Shown here in pieces: positions 50,546 through 61,790 of a stretch of DNA of 64,000 nucleotides. The notes under the pieces are model-generated. The model was not told the DNA's origin. It saw only the letters and a program-made list of their open reading frames with translations, and ran no database searches. Numbering within the stretch: position 1 is the stretch's first letter; every line of letters starts with the position of its first letter. The position numbers and the translations under genes were made by a program. Source of the DNA: Ptiloglossa arizonensis (lineage: Eukaryota; Arthropoda; Insecta; Hymenoptera; Colletidae); NCBI RefSeq assembly GCF_051014685.1, contig NC_135055.1, positions 19,671,001 to 19,735,000 of the forward strand, in the 5' to 3' direction.

Positions 50546-51505
50546 TTAAGTATTGTTTAGAAAAGTTAAATAGAACACGACAATTTTAACGTTTTCTAGT
50601 ACATCTTACTTGCTCCTTCCAAGAATGGTATTATTTGCTACTTTATATAGAGTAACTATAATCCAATGTTTAAGTATTTATATTATAAGTAATATAAAGT
50701 TAATATTAATATTCGAAACTACTTTACTCTCCTCTTCTATTAACTTTTAATTGTTGCGTGGCTAAACTGTTAGATGCCGTTCCTGTAGTATTGAATAAAA
50801 GTCGTAATAGATGGCTGTGTATATAGTGACTTTAGCGAGACACAAATAATATATAACCACAGACAAGATATACCCTAGACGTGGCATGCAGTGCTTTTCT
50901 ATATCATTTTCTATATTCCACGAATTGAAGGTTCGTGAGCTCCCTTACTGTTCCATCAGAGACGTGATTTAAAATAGGTCGTTCATTACACGAGGGTAGG
51001 TATTACACTATCTGAAATACCGACTTTGTAAAATGTGGCTTGGTTTCAGAATAATGATTTTAGAAACTATATTCAACAGAACTATTGAAGTTAATAAAAG
51101 GTAGTAAGTGTAGAAAAGTTATTTCTATATGTTATCTATGGTTTTATTAAACTTATCAGTTCAGAAAATATTTTAACAATAAGTTCGATTCGTTATCACA
51201 GATTAAAAATATTTTCGAAATTAGAGATATCTTAATAACTGTAAACTAAAATCCCAAGCATACAAGCGTTTGCCTTTTAACGCTAGTTATTCGAATTAGA
51301 AAATAAATTCAGCATTATTAAATATAGAAATTAAAACTTAACCTGATAAAACTTAATTCACGATCGTAGACAATTTGTACATACATGCATGCACGCATGT
51401 ATGTATACTTAAGAAATGTTTTTTTAAGTATACCAAGTAATTGTTTTTTGAAATTGATTTTATTAGAGAAAACATTTGACAGGGTACAATAATACGTAAC
51501 TCCTA
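50546..51505. other. Spacer between Prosbeta5 3' end and ACAD 5' end
   Basis: 960 bp. It should hold the ACAD promoter on its left side and the short Prosbeta5 3' UTR on its right. No exon or named motif was recognised. Confidence 0.45.
51459..51464 (-). terminator. Poly(A) signal of Prosbeta5
   Basis: AATAAA on the minus strand 42 nt beyond the Prosbeta5 stop, giving a very short 3' UTR. Confidence 0.55.
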
Positions 51506-52863
51506 TTAATTAAGTCCTTTTTCTTTTTGTTCTTGGTACATGTAATGAAGGTCTTTACAGTCTTCATCAGAAATACGCACCCAACCAGTTGACTTCATGT
51601 GATAAACTACAAAGGGGAAATTAATTTTGTAATGTAGCGTACAAAATTTTTGTTGCTCGTTATTACATACCTCTTACAATACCACCAGAGTAAGCATCTC
51701 TGTGGGTAGCATGATAAATCGATCGTCTGCCAAGTTCATAAGCTTCTTCGTCCGATAAATCCCAGCTATAGCCAGAATCTAGCGTACCAAATGCATAGAT
51801 CGATCCTGATCCTACGCTAAAAACTTTTCCTATTGTACGAGTACCTTCAGAATCAACATAATAGAGACCAGGTCCTCTTTTGTCCCATCCAGCAAGCATC
51901 ATACCTAATAATAAATATTTTGTAAAATACCTTTATTAAAAAGAAATATATTATTAATTTTAAAAAATACAAACTCACCCATACTTAATCCCATTCCTTT
52001 GTAATCGTATACTGCATTTGACAAAAGTTTGCTAGCCGCTGCAATAGAAATACGTTCTCTGTTTCTTAATTCGTACATACGACATTCTTTGGCCAATAAA
52101 CGGTCCCAGTAAACACAATCTGCAGCACCACCGGCTAATGTTCCAAGAAGATAGTCATTGATTTCTACAATCTTTTTCATGCTGGATGAACCTGTAAAAA
52201 AATGTATAGAATTTCTTTTCTAATTTTTTGGAAATATATATACATATATATTTTAAATTTACCAATAAATTGGCCTCCTGTTGCACGTGAATCAACAGCA
52301 AGAATAATGCCACCTTTGTATTGAAAGCCCAATGTGGTAGTTCCATGATCAAAATTAATCTTCAAATGTTTTCCAGTTTCGTCGGTTGCTTCTGCAAGAC
52401 GGGCCAAGTTTTCGGCTGGCTATATAAATCAAATTATTTTGAAAATTTTACGTTGAACATTTGAACGAATGTGCAAACACATGACTTTCTGCAATGACTT
52501 CTAACTTATACGAAAAATTTATGTTATATTTATTTTATATAATAAAAAAGCAAAAATTAATATATAAAAAAGACTGACAAATAAGTACTATCGTAATACA
52601 TATTTCAAAATGTATAAAAGAATATATTATTTAAAGAGAGTAATTACATGATGTAGCAAATTTAAGTGTAGAATAGTCATTGCTGAGTAAAAGATAAATG
52701 TTTTAAATAATTTACTTACATTTGTATAAGGTGGAACGGCCAGCTGTGCATTGTTGATAAAATTTCCCGTATAGGTTTCGAATTCTTGCGAAAGACAATC
52801 TTTTTCACCTGTAATATTGAAATCAACAAACGAATTGAGACCGCAAACTTCAGCGAGCGCCAT
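51506..52863 (-). CDS. Prosbeta5: Proteasome subunit beta type-5 (20S core, chymotrypsin-like)
   Basis: Five coding exons, 52863-52720, 52419-52263, 52191-51979, 51904-51671 and 51606-51506, with short GT-AG introns (300, 71, 74 and 64 nt), give 282 aa. Role: the chymotrypsin-like catalytic subunit of the 20S proteasome, in cytosol and nucleus. Seen: a 74-residue propeptide ending in His-Gly, with autocleavage before T75 (mature TTTLGF). In mature numbering, D17 (VDSRATGG), K33 (MKKIVEIND) and the SVGSGS and RDAYSGG motifs around the catalytic Ser129, Asp166 and Ser169 are all present, so an active protease is expected. Residue 45 is Leu (GTLAGG) where human has Met; from memory Drosophila beta5 also has Leu. 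The CAAAAATGGCG start context is good. A minus-strand AATAAA at 51464-51459 lies about 40 nt past the stop. It is head-to-head with the gene starting at 53221. Confidence 0.95.
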
Positions 52864-53220
52864 TTTTGTAATAGCCTTTGGTGTCGAAGTGTCGAATGCT
52901 TGTCATCGTGTTAATTCAACATGGTTACGATAGTGGGCGCATTCGGCGCCATGTTACAAAACGTTTCCTAGACTTGCTACCATAGAGCTACAAGTTCTCG
53001 CAAGTTCATCAGCAGCGACATCGTTCAAATGCTTTCAAGGAAGGAATTGTTCCATATTCAAAGTTACGTACCAAATTCGCACGTATTTAATCTTGAGTAT
53101 CCAATAGGATTAAGAAATTAAGTTACTAATTAATATTTGGAGACTATCGGGGAAAAAGTATACATTCTTTTGTCAGAGTTTTTAACTTTTGAGATGTAAG
53201 TGAAAATAAGTATCGTTCAC
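52864..53220. promoter_or_regulatory. Short divergent promoter, Prosbeta5 / unidentified gene
   Basis: Only 357 bp separate the two outward-facing ATGs. The Prosbeta5-proximal half carries several CpGs (GGGCGCATTCGGCGCCATG around 52930) and is a good candidate for a bidirectional housekeeping promoter. Confidence 0.5.
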
Positions 53221-53744
53221 ATGCTAGCGGCTGAAAACAAGGAATATCCACGTCCATTTTGTGTATGTTCGCCAGAATTAGACGAATACGAATTGCCTTT
53301 ACAGGTATACGAAATATGTACCTTCACAGCATTTCGTTAGAAAATTTTTACGTAGAAAAGTGTTGGAATCGCGGAGGCAAAAAATATTTTTTAATTTATC
53401 GAAAATTTCAGTAGGATAAACGTTTCTTTACAGAAATGCGGTACAGCACACACGTTACAAAGTACAAGTGTAAGGTAAACATTAATATTTAAAAATAAGA
53501 AGTAGATATAAAATATTGAACGCGTATCGTATTACATTTGAAAACAGTTTCTCGTAATATTGTTTTCGCCGTGAAGAGAATTCCAAGAAAGTTTTCGTTT
53601 ATCGACCTTCGTCGGTACGTTGAGAATTATACTATCGAGATTTGTTGCAGAGAATATCGTACGGTGGCGCTCGATGTACATCGTGTCGGATCTTCGGCAC
53701 GATCGTTTCGCGATACGGAACTACGCGTCACCTCGGAGAAATAA
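53221..53744 (+). CDS. Unidentified short multi-exon gene (72 aa if complete)
   Basis: I do not recognise this protein. An ATG at 53221 opens 28 codons (MLAAENKEYPRPFCVCSPEL...) ending at a CAG/GTATAC donor (exon 53221-53304). A pyrimidine-rich TTTCTTTACAG acceptor opens an in-frame 41-nt exon (53434-53474, KCGTAHTLQSTSV) ending in AAG/GTAAAC. A TTTGTTGCAG acceptor then opens an exon that stays in frame to a TAA at 53742-53744. The product would be 72 aa, with Cys at 14, 16 and 30 and His at 34. A strong donor (AATAGG/GTAAGT) at 53767 suggests the third exon is spliced on, so the stop may be in an internal exon, or the gene may continue in another form into the CpG-rich region to the right. 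The head-to-head position 357 bp from Prosbeta5 supports transcription. Alternatives: the 5' end of a larger gene with a distant next exon, or a non-coding RNA. Confidence 0.4.
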
Positions 53745-56700
53745 TGGAATAGACAGCAGAAATAGGGTAAGTTGGACCATTTCGTCTTATCGGTAACAGA
53801 GTATATCGTGCCGCGTTTCTTTAACATCGTTGAATCGTTACGCGGCCAGCGAACACGACGCGATCCTTTCTGCGTTACTTTATCGACTACTATTCGCGTT
53901 TCTGTGCAACGTACCGATTTGAAACTCGTTCTATCGATACGAGGATACGTGTACGTATATTCGCTGCAACGATGCCCGCTTCGTAGGGACACGCGAGAAC
54001 TTGCAAGACACAGAAACGGCTTATTATTGCGGGACGATTACTCGTATCGAGAACGATACGAAGTTTCATTAAAAAGAAAAGAGAAAGACTCTTTGTAGTT
54101 TTCGTTCGCTGTACGCTGGTCCGAGCGTAGTTGACGTTTCGTTCCACGTGGAGGCGTACTCCACGGTCCATGTATTGCGTGATTTATAGCGTTAAGATAA
54201 TCAAAAGCGAGGGCACGTCACATTTCGATGCTGCTCGAGCACAAAACACTCTCGGTGTTTCGGGGCAAGGCGTTGTTAAATATCATCATCGCGTATTATT
54301 TTGTTCGCGGGGTCAGCGATATGACGTAGACCATCGATGGGGTCACGTGTAAGGGGGTAAGGCACTTTACCGTGCTCAGCCATTGGTCTGTCTCGGGATC
54401 GTACCACCCATAGCCGCGCGACGTTATTCCGAAATACGATAATATATAATTGCATATTTTCCTTCGCAATTCTTTGGTAAAGTGGTCGATGTTTGCCCGC
54501 CACGGAACACCGATAACGATAACATTCCTCCGCTCTTCTCTAGCCCCCGTTATCGTCGTTGTACGATCCCTTTTTCAAACGCGCGACGGATACATCGGGA
54601 GAACTCGCGTATCGGTTTCGAACGTCGTACAGGTTAAGTTCGAGATTCCAATAACGGTTTTTTCCCTTCTTTCTGTTCCGTGTCGGGTTGGCGAGTACCG
54701 AGGGATCGAAAATACTCGAAAATTCTCGAGTAGGTACTCTATCGTTTAACAATACCGGTAGCCCGGATTTCTCGATGAAAAAAATACGAGTCGTTCGTGT
54801 AACAGTTCGAGTCGTTCGAGAAAATTCGAGTGCTGCTCTCGGCCGTAAAGCTCGGCTCGCTTTTCTCGAGTACTCGAGCAACTTTAGTGTTACGGTTGCT
54901 CGAAGTAATCGCTCGTGTATTACGTCAGCCGCGATTATCATCTCGTCTTTTTTCGTTTATTGTCGCGTTTCGCTGTAGGTACGCGCGCGCGTAGGTATAC
55001 AAGTACTACATAGTACGAGCGATATCACAGATAAGAGACGATAATGATCTTGTATTATACACGAGACACCATCGAATTCCGAACAGATCTTTGTTCTGCG
55101 ATACATGCATAATTCAAGCCTGCCTGCATCGACTTTACGAATCGAACTGTGTTTCTGTGTTGGTGTTTTCACTTCTTTTCTCGCGGGTATCGAACAGACA
55201 AAATTAGTACCACCATTGTACCGAGTAATGGCCCAGTGGTGAACAACCTTCCTCGTTGACCGACCGGAGAAAATTCAACAATATTAACCGCGCACCGAGC
55301 TGTTTTTTCTCACTCTCCCCCGAGCTCGAAACAATGTATCTGGACTGAAACGTAATGTCGAATTTATTAAAAAAAATATATGTACATTTAAATGGTTGCT
55401 ACTTGCCTTTCATTGGATTAAATACAGACTGTTTAACATTTCGTCGAGACGAAGTTGTAGCAAGTTGCGTAACAGTATATTCAGATCTTCATCTTTCGAC
55501 CGGTTCCTGGTTTTGTTTTTATTCGTTATCTATTTGTATACATACGAGGAAAGTGTATTATCCGAAGTAGCCGGATAAGAATCCTCATATTTTAATAAAG
55601 CGTTTATCGTTCGGTTGTACTCGTCAACCAAACAAACAAAATCGTTCTCGTTGTTGTCCCGTAGATCTCTCCACTCGTTCTTCGTTCAACGTCGACTATA
55701 AAAAAAGGGCCCGACCTTCTGTCCTATATCGAAAAGAAACAATACGGTCCGGATAACGGAGCACTCGCCTAACAGAAGTCTCGTAACGCGTTCACCTTTA
55801 TTTTGTTCTTACAGACGACACAGTTGTCCGCGAACTAAGGGCAATCGAAATCGGATGGGTTCACTAATATTTTACGAGTAAGATAGCCCCGCGGCTTCTA
55901 ATTAGCGTGATTATTTTATGAAAACTTTCCGACTAATCTTCCGACGAGGTCGTCCGGCTCTTCGAGATCCATTGACCATATCGGTGATAAAAATTCTTAA
56001 ACTCTTAACGGCGAAATTAAAAACGGACGAGGTCTTAGGGAAAAAGAGAGGGAGAGAGAGAAAAAAAGAAAGGAAAAGGAAAAGATAAATACGAGTGAAT
56101 CACCGATGAAAATCAGAAACGTTCTCTCGTAAATCTAAACAATTCACGTTCGGGGCATATCGTTTCCATTAGCGTAACACGTGATTCGCTAACTCGTTAG
56201 AATTTAAACGGTACGATCGAATTCGTTTCGGTTCGATTTGTCCGCGAATAGATGTAACACCTTTCGTTGGAATTTTGGTAGGACACCAGGGAGGGATTCG
56301 AACGAGTGGATCTCGTTTAAAGAACGAAGTAACGCGTAAAAATTCTTGTTATCTCGGGCGCGTGGAAGGTTTCCCGGGAAGTTTATCGCGAAGCTCGCGA
56401 AGAAACCCTTTCGACGATACGGTCGCGGCGTAGGGTCAAGCAACTTGGTCGATATCGCGGCATCCCCGAAGATGGTACGGTTTACAAGACCGTCGGATAA
56501 AACGTTCGATAATGCGAGAACGCATACGATGCTCGAATAGAAGCTAACGGTATTATCGGGTTTTGAGGGTCGACGGGGTCGATGGTGCGACGCAAGATTC
56601 GATAAGTTAAAATCGTTCGCGCGTTCCACCGCCTCTGCGACGTACCGAGTCTCCTCGATCACGATTTTCCCCGGCGTCTCGACGTCGTGACCATTTTTCC

Positions 56701-56787
56701 GATACCGAGCGTCCCGTGCGTACGTTTCTCGAGGCGTTTTATCGACGCGGTTCGTCCCGTGGTCGACGCGGGAAAAGAACGAAAGAA

Positions 56788-56818
<31 letters not shown>

Positions 56819-57148
56819 CGATCGCGAAATCAACGTAAGGGAACGATAATAGACATCTCGGAAGCGCGGCGATTACATCGCGGCAAACAAACAGAGTAAA
56901 CCTATCGTGTTGATGCGTTCGCGCGAACTTCGACACGGGCAAAAACATGTTTTCTGTGGTCGCGATCTGTTGTTATAAAATTTCTGGTCCTCCGAGATAT
57001 TATTTTCGCACGTCACCGTGTGCTTTTTTCGTCGCCGATTCCTCCGTTGACTTTGATACTCCGTCGCGTCACTCGAGTACGCTCGCGGCTCTCATTCGTA
57101 CGATCGCGAACGATATCGCTGGGAGTTATTAACGTAACGCCCTACTGG

Positions 57149-58010
57149 ATATCCAGAGGAAATTTGAACGTTCCACGTTGTTCTTACAGGGAACAATTTT
57201 GATCTTTTGCATCGAGAGTCGAAATGCAATTTGAGTGCATCTGTGCAGACGTTCTTACATCGTTGTATTGAAGTAGAGTTATGGTGTTGTTAACTTATCG
57301 TCTTAGGAAATATCCAGAGGAAATTTGAAGGTTCCACGTTGTTCTTACAGGGAACAATTTGGCTGTTTTGCATCGAGAGTCGAAATGCAATTTGAGTGCA
57401 TCTGTGCAAATGTTCTTACATCGTCGTATTGAAGTAGAGTTATGGTGTTGTTAACTTATCGTCTTAGGAAATATCCAGAGGAAATTCGAACGTTCCACGT
57501 TCCTCTCACGATGAACAATTTAACTCTTTTGCATCGAGAGCCAAAATGCAATTTGAGTGCATTTATGCAGACGTTCTTACACCGCCGTATTGAAGTAGAG
57601 TTATGGTGTTATTAACTTATCGTCTTAGGGAATATCCAGAGGAAATTTGAACATTCCACGTTGCTCTCACGGTGAACAATTTATTTTTTTTGCATCGAGA
57701 GCCTAAATGCAATCTGAATGCATCTATGCAGACATTCTTACACCGTCATATCGAAGTTATAGAGTTACCAATACATCGACCTAACAAATATCTAGAGAAA
57801 ATTTGAACGTTCCACGTTGCACTTACAGGGAACAATCTAAATGCATCTATGCAGACGTTCTTACATCATCGTATAGAAGTTACAGAGTTATCAACGCATC
57901 ATCCTAGCGAATATCTAGAGAAAATTTGAACGTTCCACGTTGCATTTACAGTGAATAAAGATCTCTTTCATATCGAGAGTCGAAATGCAGCTTAAACTAT
58001 TCTATGCACA
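57149..58010. repeat. Minisatellite, 161-bp unit, about 5.5 copies
   Basis: The ATATCCAGAGG (later ATATCTAGAG) anchor starts at 57149, 57310, 57471, 57632, 57788 and 57911. The first three steps are exactly 161 bp, then 156, then 123 with an internal deletion. Each full unit carries GTTCCACGTT, an inverted TTGCAT...ATGCAA pair, and AGTAGAGTTATGGTG. Divergence rises from left to right. Confidence 0.92.
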
Positions 58011-59137
58011 TTTGATATTCTCATACCGCGTCGGTTCTCAGCTCTCTCTTCGGATCTTCCTCTATCGGGCTCAGAATACGCTCCAAACGTTAACAATCTT
58101 TTCGAAAATCGTACATCGAGTTCGTAGACGAATCGAAGAAATAATTATTTCTCTAGTTACGTTCAATTCTCGCGCGATCACCATACGATTTTCGTAACGA
58201 TTACGTATCCGTGGAAAACGACGTTTCCGTGTGAAATCGTTTCGATCTCGGTGATCCAAGATGCTGTAGATTACCTTTTTCCGTACCTATACGCGCGCGT
58301 GTATCAATTAAATCCGTCGCATCGATAAAACACGCATCGACACGCAACATCGACGTATCGCGAATCCAAGGAGGATGATTCACGACGATCGGCGTACGAA
58401 AAAGATGCCGATCGGTTTGTTCGTGTCATTGTCGGGGTTCAACGTTCAGTCGGCGCAAGGACGCGAGCTTTGCCTCAGGCTCGAACACGCACCGAGACGC
58501 TCCGGTTCGGCCTCTTATCGGAATCGAGTGAACCGGGCTGATGAAAAAAGAAAAAAAAGCTGAAAAAAAAAGAATTGGGTCCTTGGCTGTTGGCACCTCC
58601 ACGTGCCGCATACTACGCGCATTCCGCGTTTCCTTTGTTACGCGGATCGTTCGCGTTCTCTCGCAGAAATTCTAAAATTAAACCGCGGTATCTTCGCGAC
58701 CGAGGTAATCTCCTCGGTACACTATCTGAGGTTACTTCCAAAAAATTATCGCTCGTTCGGAACGTTCGGTTCAATAACGCCCGAATCCCTCGGTTGTCGC
58801 CGAATTATCGGGGTCCTGTTACATAATTATTTATTCCGAATCCATTAGTATCGCTCTCGTTCGTATTTACAACCACTGGGTAACCAACGACGGGGCAATC
58901 GGTGTACGCTAGCGCGGATTCGAGCGATCCGCGAGCTCGAATTCGCGCAATCGTCTCGAACGCTGGTATTTTTCGGCGGGAAGGGATCGACTCGAGAACC
59001 TCGAAACACGCACGGATCCGCGAGCGTACTTCGAAACGCGCACCGCGACGCGTTCGAGCGACGCTCTTCGACGACGGAGTTCCAATGAAATTCCTCCCCC
59101 TATCCCGGAAACATCTCGATACGCTCGCGATACAGTT

Positions 59138-59460
59138 GCGACATCGAGGTGTGTTGTTGTTTGGAGAAAGATGAATCGACACGGTTTTGAGAAACACGCT
59201 CGCGCCGAGGTTACCGTGTGCCGATCTCACGAGCGCTCCATTCCCCCGTTTCTTACACGTTCCGAATAATCTCTTTCGTCATATTTTTCGTTTCTTCCCT
59301 CTCTTTTTCTTTCACTCGTTTCTCGAACAACAAACGCCGATCGTTTTCCGTTAATCGACGTTCGTTGCGCGTTACGACATCGGAGGTGTTGTCGTTTCGC
59401 GAAAGACCAACCGATACGGTTTTTAGAAGTGTTGCACCAAGGTCACCGTAACCGGTGCAT
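59138..59460. repeat. Diverged direct repeat, copies about 236 bp apart
   Basis: GCGACATCGAGGTGTGTTGTTG (59138) matches ACGACATCGGAGGTGTTGTCG (59374); both run into GAAAGA...CGACACGGTTTT or its variant and then a GAGGTTACCGTG-like end. Confidence 0.6.
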
Positions 59461-61445
59461 CGGTGCACTCGTTCGAGGGATTCCACCATCGATATTGAAA
59501 TTATTTTCGTATTTCTCCTGCTCGTGTTTTTTAGTAATAGATATCGATCGTCGCGATAATCCACAAGTAGGTATTATTTATACATTGTCGATGATTCGAG
59601 TTCTGGTACGGTCACCAGGGGGTTTCTTCCCTGAAACTTAAATTTCCTCCACGTTTGGAAGGTTTCCCCGCTCGGTATCCCGCTCACGTTACACACGATC
59701 GTACCGTCTCGGAGCCACGATTTCGATTGTTTACCCATTATCCGTCGCGATCGTGGAACGGAAGACGTATAATCAGGCTCGTTGCGTCAGCACGGGGAAA
59801 ACGTTGCGGAGCTACCACCCCTTAACTACCGAGTGTTTGATAACACGTTTGGTCGCGCGACCACGATGCCGGACGCTCGTTTCGAGCTTCGCACCGTCGT
59901 CCCGGCGTACAAGCCAACGGGCGTAATTTCACGTTGGCCGGCATACGCACTTATTCCGCTCGAGTGACGATTCGACTCGGTAATGATCGCGCGGCGGTAA
60001 TTACGCAACGGGGGTAGAACTCGCCGCGATCGTTGAGTAAGAGACGAGGTGAAGGTGAGCAGTCGGTAGCGAGAGCGAGTACCGGTGCAAACTGCAGCTG
60101 ATCGTTCGCCACTGTGGGTGGAAAAACGGGGGGACAGGACCAACGACCGCGGTTGCATCGCGATTCACCGCGATGGATCGACTTCGTAACTACTCGTGCT
60201 CGGTGGAAAAAGATACCAACCGTGCAGGGTGCTATGTAGAATTTTTAGAACACGGTGTTTCCTTCCCATCGAGTAGAAATCTCGGATCGTTTCTGTTAGA
60301 AATTACGCGGATGGATACAAATGAGAAAGATAATAATTTCGATCGAATTCTTTCGATGGGAAAATTAACAGTAAATCACAGTAAGGGTGGCTTCCCTGTA
60401 ACTGTGATTTATTTTTTTTACTTTCGAAAAATATTGCACAGTGTGATGAGAGAATTGACAGTATCGTCGATTTCGGTCGTGCCGTTAGAAATCGGTAAAA
60501 GGATGCGCGATCGGTGTTTGGAATCGTGGTTTCACGTGCGCGCTTCCTTGGAATCGATTTCTCGAAACGTCGTCGCGATGACGATCGATCGATGGTTTAA
60601 TTTGTCGGAGGAAGCTACATCAGGGAATACCTCAAGGACCGTGTCGAAATCTTGGTTACTGCTGACTCGTCGCACCGGACTCGAATACAAGCATACCCAG
60701 TCGGTGGAACGTGTAGGCACGAGTGGGCCCGATAAAAGTAGGTGTGCGAGCATGCACGTAGGGGGTTTTACGAGGAAACGACGAGAACCGTAACCCACTT
60801 TGGCACGGGAGCCGCCAGCGGGTAAAATCGAGGGGGGATCGGAGTGTTCCCTGGAATTCGTGCGGTCATCAAATACGGAAAAGTTGTTCCAATTTTTGCG
60901 TTCGCGTTGCTTGCTCCCATTTTTCCCACGTGGATCCTCTTTGGAGAATTCTGTTCTCGAATGTATGGCGACCGATCGATATTCCATCTCCCGATTTCGT
61001 ATAAATTGGAAACAAAAGCAAAGTGCGAACGATCGACCGAGATAACCGGAGCGACTATTCGGGAGACACACGTATATCGAGAGAGCTTTGTTGCGACCGT
61101 CTCTCGATCCTCGACGACTCCATTCGACTTGAAAAATCGTAGGGAATCGGGCAGTAAATATTTTGCATCGTAATTTTTCACGCACGATCTCGAAACTGCG
61201 GAGCCACTATTGGTACAGAACTAGAAGGATGTTTCCACGCGGTACACCGTGATTAGAAAGCCTCGCGGTGGCGCGAGGAGCTCGACCAACGATTCGAGTG
61301 GGTTAAATAAGACATTTTTGAACGAGCGTTCGGAGAAGGTTACTTTTCCGTTGAAAACTCGCTCGAAGAATCGTTGCAACGGTCGTCTCGACGTCCACGC
61401 GATCGAGATAACTCCGTGACAATACGGGAGACACTTTTCTTGTTG

Positions 61446-61790
61446 CAGTGACAACTCGAGAGACACTTTTGTTAACTTCTCCGGAGCTTTGAAATATTGC
61501 AGTGACAATTCGAGAAGCACTTTTGTTATTGTAGTGACAATTCGAGAGATACTTTTGTTAACTTCTCCGGAGCTTCGCAATATTGCAGCGAAAATCCGAG
61601 AGGCACTTTCGCCATCGCAGTGACAATTCGAGTGATACTTTTGTTAACTTCTCCGGAGCTTTGAAATATTGCAGCGACAATTCGAGAGACACTTTTGTCA
61701 ACTTCTCCGAATCTTCGCAATATTGCAGCGACAATCCGAGAGGCACATTCGCCATCGCGGTGACAATACGAGAGACACTTTCGTCAACTA
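61446..61790. repeat. Minisatellite of alternating 54- and 32-bp units
   Basis: The core GCAGTGACAATTCGAGAGA begins at 61446, 61500, 61532, 61585, 61617, 61671, 61725 and 61757, with steps of 54, 32, 53, 32, 54, 54 and 32. Long units add TTAACTTCTCCGGAGCTT; short units end GCCATC or TTATT instead. Read on the minus strand, the long unit gives a repeated LTKVSLELSLQ peptide, which I take as a by-product. Confidence 0.9.

Noticed and set aside
56204..56833. 209-codon open frame on the minus strand
   Set aside because: It starts in a poly-Phe stretch from an AAAAGA tract, has no family resemblance, and overlaps other open frames.
57149..58010. CRISPR-like regularly spaced repeats
   Set aside because: Whole 161-bp units are repeated with no unique spacers; it is a tandem minisatellite in a eukaryotic genome.
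60173..60793. 206-codon open frame on the plus strand
   Set aside because: It overlaps a 217-codon frame on the other strand (61185-60532), has no recognisable domain, and lies in CpG-rich sequence where long open frames arise by chance because stop codons are AT-rich.
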